Shown in pieces: positions 59,201-64,000 of a stretch of 64,000 nt of DNA. The stretch comes from Paguma larvata. Lineage: Eukaryota; Chordata; Mammalia; Carnivora; Viverridae. The position numbers and the translations under genes are program-made. A model generated the notes under the pieces. The model had not been told where the DNA came from. It did not search any database and worked only from the letters and a program-made list of their open reading frames with translations. The stretch is from positions 17,649,167 to 17,713,166 of the forward strand of contig CM057839.1 in assembly GCA_030068075.1 (NCBI GenBank). Reading direction: 5' to 3'. Each line of letters begins with the position of its first letter. Positions within the stretch are counted from its first letter, which is position 1.

Positions 59201-60139
59201 TGGAACAGAGTTAGAGACAACATAAACAAAGTAATAAATGAATAAGGAAAAGAATGACAATACTGAAAGAAACTGAATACTCTTAAGCCCCATGTGCCTG
59301 GAAGCCAAAACCCAGCTGTTTTACTGCTGAAATGTATCCCTATGCTAATATTCCGAAATCTACTCAGAGATCTAACAAAGAAATCCAGACTACTAGTGAC
59401 TCCATAAAGAAAACATCTGCCCTAGCAACTGTTTTTGTTCCTTAAGACAAGAGCCTGGATATTACGATATTTTAAGTTCACCTATCCTTATTAAAAGTTT
59501 GTTTCTAGTTTTTAATATTGAAAGGTATAAGACATATTAAAATGACATTCATTTTATTTTTCAAGCTTATGTGCCTACATGCACAGATTTCCATCTAGAA
59601 CCTAAAGGAATTTCTGTGTCTTTAGGTCAGATGTCCTTCCATGAAAGTTCACAGATTCAAACAACCATGGCTTCTAAATGAAGAAGAATCACAACATTAT
59701 TATTTGATGTTCAGACAGAAAGTATGCTTAGGTCTTTGTTGCTCCATCCTAATTAAGTATAGAACTTTGTTTGCTCTATTTTCACAGCTGTTTTGCCAAT
59801 ATGTTTTCTTCCTCAAGAGGTACACCAGGCTGTAATCTATAAAAATCAGTTTTTTCCCATTTTGTCCAGCACAAATTGTTCCATTTTCTAGTCAAATGAG
59901 TAAGACAGAGGAGCTACCTCTGAAGTTACTTTAATGTGAATCTATATAAACCTCATAAGATCTAGAATGCCTGTCATTACCCAAATGTTATTCAAAAAAG
60001 CTTCCATTATTTTTTTGAGCATGCCTAATTTATTAACTAGGCAATACAATCTCATTCAATTGTTGGTGCTACCAGCACACAAATTCTTAAATTCTGACTA
60101 AAGACTCATTTCCAGGCATCCGTTAAATCTTCCAATTGG
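53239..60139. other. 6.9 kb with no recognised gene and no recognised transposon
   Basis: Mostly A+T-rich. 55195-56260 is richer in C and G and holds several 60-73 codon frames on both strands, none recognised (see findings). A C/T-rich run is at 56193-56230. - frames of 77 codons (54178-54411) and 81 codons (58497-58742) carry no motif. I see no SINE or LTR here; short old repeat scraps may be missed by eye. Confidence 0.45.
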
Positions 60140-60590
60140 CATCGATCCGTCCAGATGCATTCTTCATCCTGCTCTCTGTCCCAGGAGGCTGACATGTATG
60201 GATACCTTAATTGGTACTCATGCTCTTTGGCCTCCAGTTAGTTCTGCCAACAGGGAATCATAGTGAATAACAAAGGAAGGAAGAAGAGTGTTATCCAGTT
60301 TCCATGACTCCCACTCTCAGCCCTGGTTCACTCCCTGTGAAGTTGCCTTGGTCTGTTTTTGGCTCTTGACTACTTTCAAGGCCACTTAGCTATGCAGAAC
60401 TCTCTCTCTCTCTTCATCCATTCATGGCTCAGGGGTGGAATTCATTTTGCTACTGTTTATGGTTCCTATAGTATCTTCTGTAGTTCATTTACATCCTGTT
60501 AATGTCCTTATAATTTTTTGTAAGTAAGTCCTCCTTGAACCATCCTAATTTTTTCCTGTTAGTACCCTGACACAGCTCTTCCTAAAATTA
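60140..60590 (+). mobile_element. ancient interspersed repeat, family not assigned (weak)
   Basis: 'tgctctctgtcccaggaggctg', 'ctctttggcctccagttagtt', 'ggctcaggggtggaattcat' and 'tttcctgttagtaccctgac' look like a repeat known from mammalian genomes that ends near 'tgctgggaccctgac'. I cannot name the family. The remainder does not align clearly. Confidence 0.3.
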
Positions 60591-60652
60591 AGCTCTTTCA
60601 TTCTACCAAAACTATTTGATTTCCAAAATTCTTTTAGTATTACCAATTTTCT

Positions 60653-60826
60653 AGGGGTGCCTGAGTGGCCCAGTCAGTTAAGCTCTGACCCTTGATTTCG
60701 TCTCAGATCATGACCTCACAGATTTTGAGTTTACACCCTGTGTTGGGCTCCATGCTGATAGTGTGGAGCCTGCTTGGGATTCTTGCTCTCCTGCTCTCAA
60801 AGTAAGTAATAATCTTTAAAGAAAAT
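60653..60826 (+). mobile_element. CAN-SINE, short older copy, with target duplication
   Basis: 'attaccaattttct' (60639-60652) is repeated as 'attaccacttttct' (60827-60840). The head is 'aggggtgcctgagtggccca' and the CT-rich region is very short ('cttgctctcctgctctc'). It lacks the long CT part of the younger copies. First copy after a 17-kb stretch without SINEs. Confidence 0.92.
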
Positions 60827-60840
60827 ATTACCACTTTTCT

Positions 60841-61165
60841 AGGGATGTTACCATGAAATTTCATAATAAAACCAGTAATAATCTGCATTTACTTAACGCA
60901 TTAACAAGTCCATTTCATGTACATCCTTTCATTTACTCTCACGACTTATGCATCATTGCTTCTACTACACGTGATGTTACTTTGCAACATCATGCACGTG
61001 GTCACCCAGAATGCCATCTTAGCTTCGTGCATTTGGTCTCCATTGAACACATATGACTTTTTCTTCCTTACATTACTTCTTATATCCATTCTATTTCTTG
61101 TGTACCATTCTTTTAAGCTGTTCACTATTTAAACAGAGCCCTTAACAGATTTCCAACATCCTCAC
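60841..61165. other. unannotated gap
   Basis: Overlapping + frames of 67 and 71 codons (60853-61132) are unrecognised. Confidence 0.4.
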
Positions 61166-61690
61166 CCACTCCCTTCTATCAGCAGTAGTCTAACTGTTCT
61201 TAGAGCTTTCACATTATGTAGAAGTTCTAAATCCTTCAGTGACCTTTCATTGACCCTAATAATTTCCAGAGTTCACAATTTTCTAGGCTTTACTAACCCC
61301 TTGAGACTGGTCTCCCACTATTCCCCTCATTACTTCCTGAATTTCAGTCCAAATAAATGAACACAACTGCACCTGTGTCTTCTATGCCTTGCCTACACAT
61401 TTTCCTATACTGGAAAATTTACCTTTTCTTAGAAACTGATAAAATACTCCCCATATTAAAAGTTCCAATGAAAATACTGCCGTAGGTTTCCTCTGCCAGT
61501 AGGAAATAATTTTGCTTTCTAAACTTCCACAGCACTGTCACATTCTTCCATTATCATCACATCGCATTTCTATTCTAGCTTTTACATACATATTTTGTAT
61601 GATATCCATCATCTATTTTAGATCCTCTAACTAAAGGAAAGCATCTTATTCCTATTTGCAGTACTGGAGATCATTGAAGCTTAACTGACA
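61165..61690 (+). mobile_element. possible L2 LINE remnant (weak)
   Basis: 'ctgcacctgtgtcttctatg', 'cctctaactaaaggaaagca' and 'cagcactgtcacattcttcc' resemble the L2 3' region but no block is well kept. Treat as tentative. Confidence 0.3.
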
Positions 61691-63037
61691 ATGACATTTG
61701 TAATTTTTTTAACATCAATTCAGCAGTGTATTAAAGTAGTGTTTAAATTTCTTTTATTTCCATTAACTGTGCATTATCAAATTCTCTACTTTCCATCTTT
61801 TAATAAAATCTCAGTTCATATAACTTTATGGTAACCTCTAACCGTGAAACTATAATCCAGAAAACTTTATATACAATGGTAATTTTCCTGTAAGAAATTG
61901 TAGAGATATACATACATGTGTTTTTATAAGTCTATATGCAAATATATGACCATGTGTATTTTTTCTTCATTACATTCTAGTACCTAGAATGGACCTATCA
62001 TTTTACAGTCTCAAAAGTATTTTAAGTAAAAAAGCAGGAAAACAGACTAAAGGTTTTATGTAGTTTTATATTAGTGCTGCAAAATACTTTGGTAGAGATA
62101 TAATAAAACTCTCAATACAACCACACAGGGAGCTTCTTTCTCACATGTATTTGCATTTATTACAACATCATGATCATTCTCAGTTAACCGAAATATTTGT
62201 ACCTTATTCAAAGATCAACCTTCCTCACCTTACAAATTACAATATCATCTTCGAAAGCACAGGTCCTCTTATTCCCTTTCTATTCTCCTTCAAAAAATTT
62301 ATAAACCTTATCATCAGAGAGTCCTGCCCTATCATTAAAGCTTTTCTAGACTTGAGTGCTACCTCAAATCAATGGTTGCTTAATGTTCTAAGTTACTTCA
62401 ACTCTATCCTTTCTCAGATAATTTATCTCTTCAGATAAGACATAACATTAAAGGATATAACCACATTGGGGAGATTAGTTTACCTTTTGACTGCATAAAC
62501 GCAGTTTGAGATCATTACATTAGCGTGTTTGATGTTCTCTTTGCTTCTAACTACATTTACCCTTGGCTCTGCATTATTGAATAACACTGTGCTATAGATG
62601 GGGACCAGCTTCCTCTGGATCACACATGATTGAAAAATGAGCCAGAATAACTACACCTAATTGGGGCTATAAACGGTCACTTAAGAGGCTGTAGTTAAGC
62701 ATGGTTTGCTAAACTCTTAATAGAGAAAAATTATGCAAGTCTGGCTTTATTCTGCCTCTCCTGGTACCACACCATTTAAAAGGAAATACATACTGTCTTT
62801 CAGGATCTCTGATGTGCCAGGAACTGTACTTGGATATTACATTACTTTCTAGTCTCTTGCAAAAGTGTTTGTAAGTGAGGTCCAGGGAAGCTACCTTGTT
62901 CCAATGGTCATTAGGGAAGAAGGCAGTGGGATGAGATTCTGAGAGCTACAATCTTTTCCATGTCAAATGCTGCATCCCAAGAATGGTCCATGGCAACTAG
63001 GAGTAAAGGCAGCTGACATGAAACACAGCCCTATTCA
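61691..63037. other. unannotated 1.3 kb, no gene seen
   Basis: A 97-codon + frame (62145-62438) is unrecognised. 'gatgtgccaggaactgtact' at about 62811 may be a MIR or L2 scrap. Confidence 0.45.
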
Positions 63038-63044
63038 GATATAC

Positions 63045-63107
<63 letters not shown>
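63038..63107. repeat. (TA)n microsatellite with CA interruptions
   Basis: About 70 bases of 'atacat' and 'atatat' ending in a pure (AT) run of some 26 bases. Confidence 0.95.
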
Positions 63108-63800
63108 GTTGTGAGCAAGTAAATAAGACCAAATAAACTTTGATCCATAGCATTTGAAGATTTCATGGTTTAACTATTTTCACTGTGACTAATTTCCTAC
63201 TACCAACATGAGGTCATTGAATGCAGACTTGGGCAAAAGGCTGTGTGGTTGGTTCTGGTCACTGGTAAGAGCTGTCTCCAAAAACCATTGGATATTCTAA
63301 AGAAGAACGTATGACATTGAGGAAATCTAAATGCAAATGTTGTCTACCATCCAACTCTTGAGTGTTGAAGAGTAGGTGTGAAGCAGACATGCATCTTCTC
63401 CCCAGACATTACCTGGCCATGAAGTCAAACTTTTTTTTTCCCCCAAAGCAGTAACAGCCTGCAAAACTGAGCCATTTGAGGGTAGAATGCTTCACTCTTA
63501 TTGTAAAATTGTATGTTCACCAGAAAGCTGTACGAAGCTGTCAGATTACATCAAGGAGGTAAAGATACTTCACATAAGAGGATAAGATATCAATAGAGAA
63601 TACAGCATGTGTTTAGGTATGTTGAAAAGTGAAAATAAATTTGGGGTTTCCTTCCAGTTTTGGTCTTGTATACCTATCAAATTCATAGGTATGCATAGTC
63701 ACAGAATATTTTCTTCATTCAGTAAATTGCTCATCTCCCACATGACCGCATTGTTCTAGATCCCAGAGACTTAGCAGTAACCAACATAGATAACAACTTC
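63108..63800. other. unannotated gap
   Basis: No gene or repeat recognised. T/C run at 63430-63443. Confidence 0.4.
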
Positions 63801-64000
63801 TTTTTTTGAATTTTTTTAATGTTTTATTTTTGAGAGTGAGAGAGAGAGCACTAGCAGGGAAGGGGTGGAGAAAGAGGGAGACACGGAATCCAAAGCAGGC
63901 TCCAGGCTCTGAGCTGTCAGCACAGAACATGAAATGGGGCCAGAACTCATGAAATGTGAGATCATGACCTGAGCTGAAGTTGCACACTTAACCAACTAAG
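63801..64000 (-). mobile_element. CAN-SINE, antisense, cut by the window end
   Basis: - strand copy whose T-rich 3' end is at about 63801. The GA-rich tract is at 63835-63848, then 'ctccaggctctgagctgtca' and 'gagatcatgacctgagctg'. The last bases ('accaactaag') stop a few bases short of the head, which must lie just past 64000. The 90-codon - frame ending in it is SINE sequence. Confidence 0.95.

Noticed and set aside
1..64000. A novel biosynthetic, defence or other multi-gene system
   Set aside because: No adjacent coding regions exist in either strand. All multi-kilobase structure I can read is explained by transposons, satellites and unassigned A+T-rich DNA.

Overview
This window looks like nuclear DNA from a carnivoran mammal, most probably a cat (Felidae). 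The sequence is A+T-rich, shows no operons or dense reading frames, and carries about 22 copies of a tRNA-derived SINE whose head, RNA polymerase III A and B boxes, CT-rich 3' part and A-rich tail match the CAN-SINE (SINEC) family in its feliform version. Dog-type SINEC heads are not seen. The species call rests on recognising the repeat, not on a database search.

I find no convincing protein-coding gene, tRNA, rRNA, CRISPR array or bacterial sequence. Most open frames are short and fall in repeats or low-complexity DNA. The window is best read as intergenic or deep intronic DNA. If it lies inside an intron, the flanking exons are outside it.

Layout. At 1-8 kb there is a MaLR LTR (560-888), SINEs, two MIRs and an L2 end. 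At 8.7-10 kb there is a complete solo LTR of a class II-like endogenous retrovirus with a perfect 6-bp target duplication, followed closely by a SINE. From 10 to 15 kb the DNA is almost repeat-poor to my eye. At 15-24 kb there are an L1 3' end, an L2, MIR, several SINEs, an AT microsatellite and a 28-base poly(A). At 25-26.1 kb lies the longest open frame of the window (179 codons), unrecognised. At 27-29.6 kb there is a dense SINE cluster, part of it nested in an old L1. At 32-34.5 kb an MLT1-type LTR sits inside an antisense L2, followed by a young SINE and a MIR. At 34.6-35.5 kb there is a less A+T-rich block with unexplained frames. At 37.6-43.8 kb there are degraded L1 pieces with SINEs inserted in them. 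At 44-48.8 kb there are an antisense L2, a Tigger-like DNA element, a near-complete but dead Tigger (pogo-type) transposon and an L1 ORF2 scrap. At 50.5-51.3 kb there is an antisense L1. From 51.6 to 60.1 kb little is recognisable apart from two small internal duplications and a C+G-richer block at 55.2-56.3 kb. At 60.1-64 kb there are an old unassigned repeat, SINEs and a long AT microsatellite.

The history that can be read is one of layered insertions: old L2, MIR and MLT1 copies, then L1M and Tigger, then SINEs and the solo LTR. No undescribed biological system is evident. The items most worth checking are the solo LTR, the Tigger relic, the 179-codon frame and the frames at 34.6-35.2 kb.
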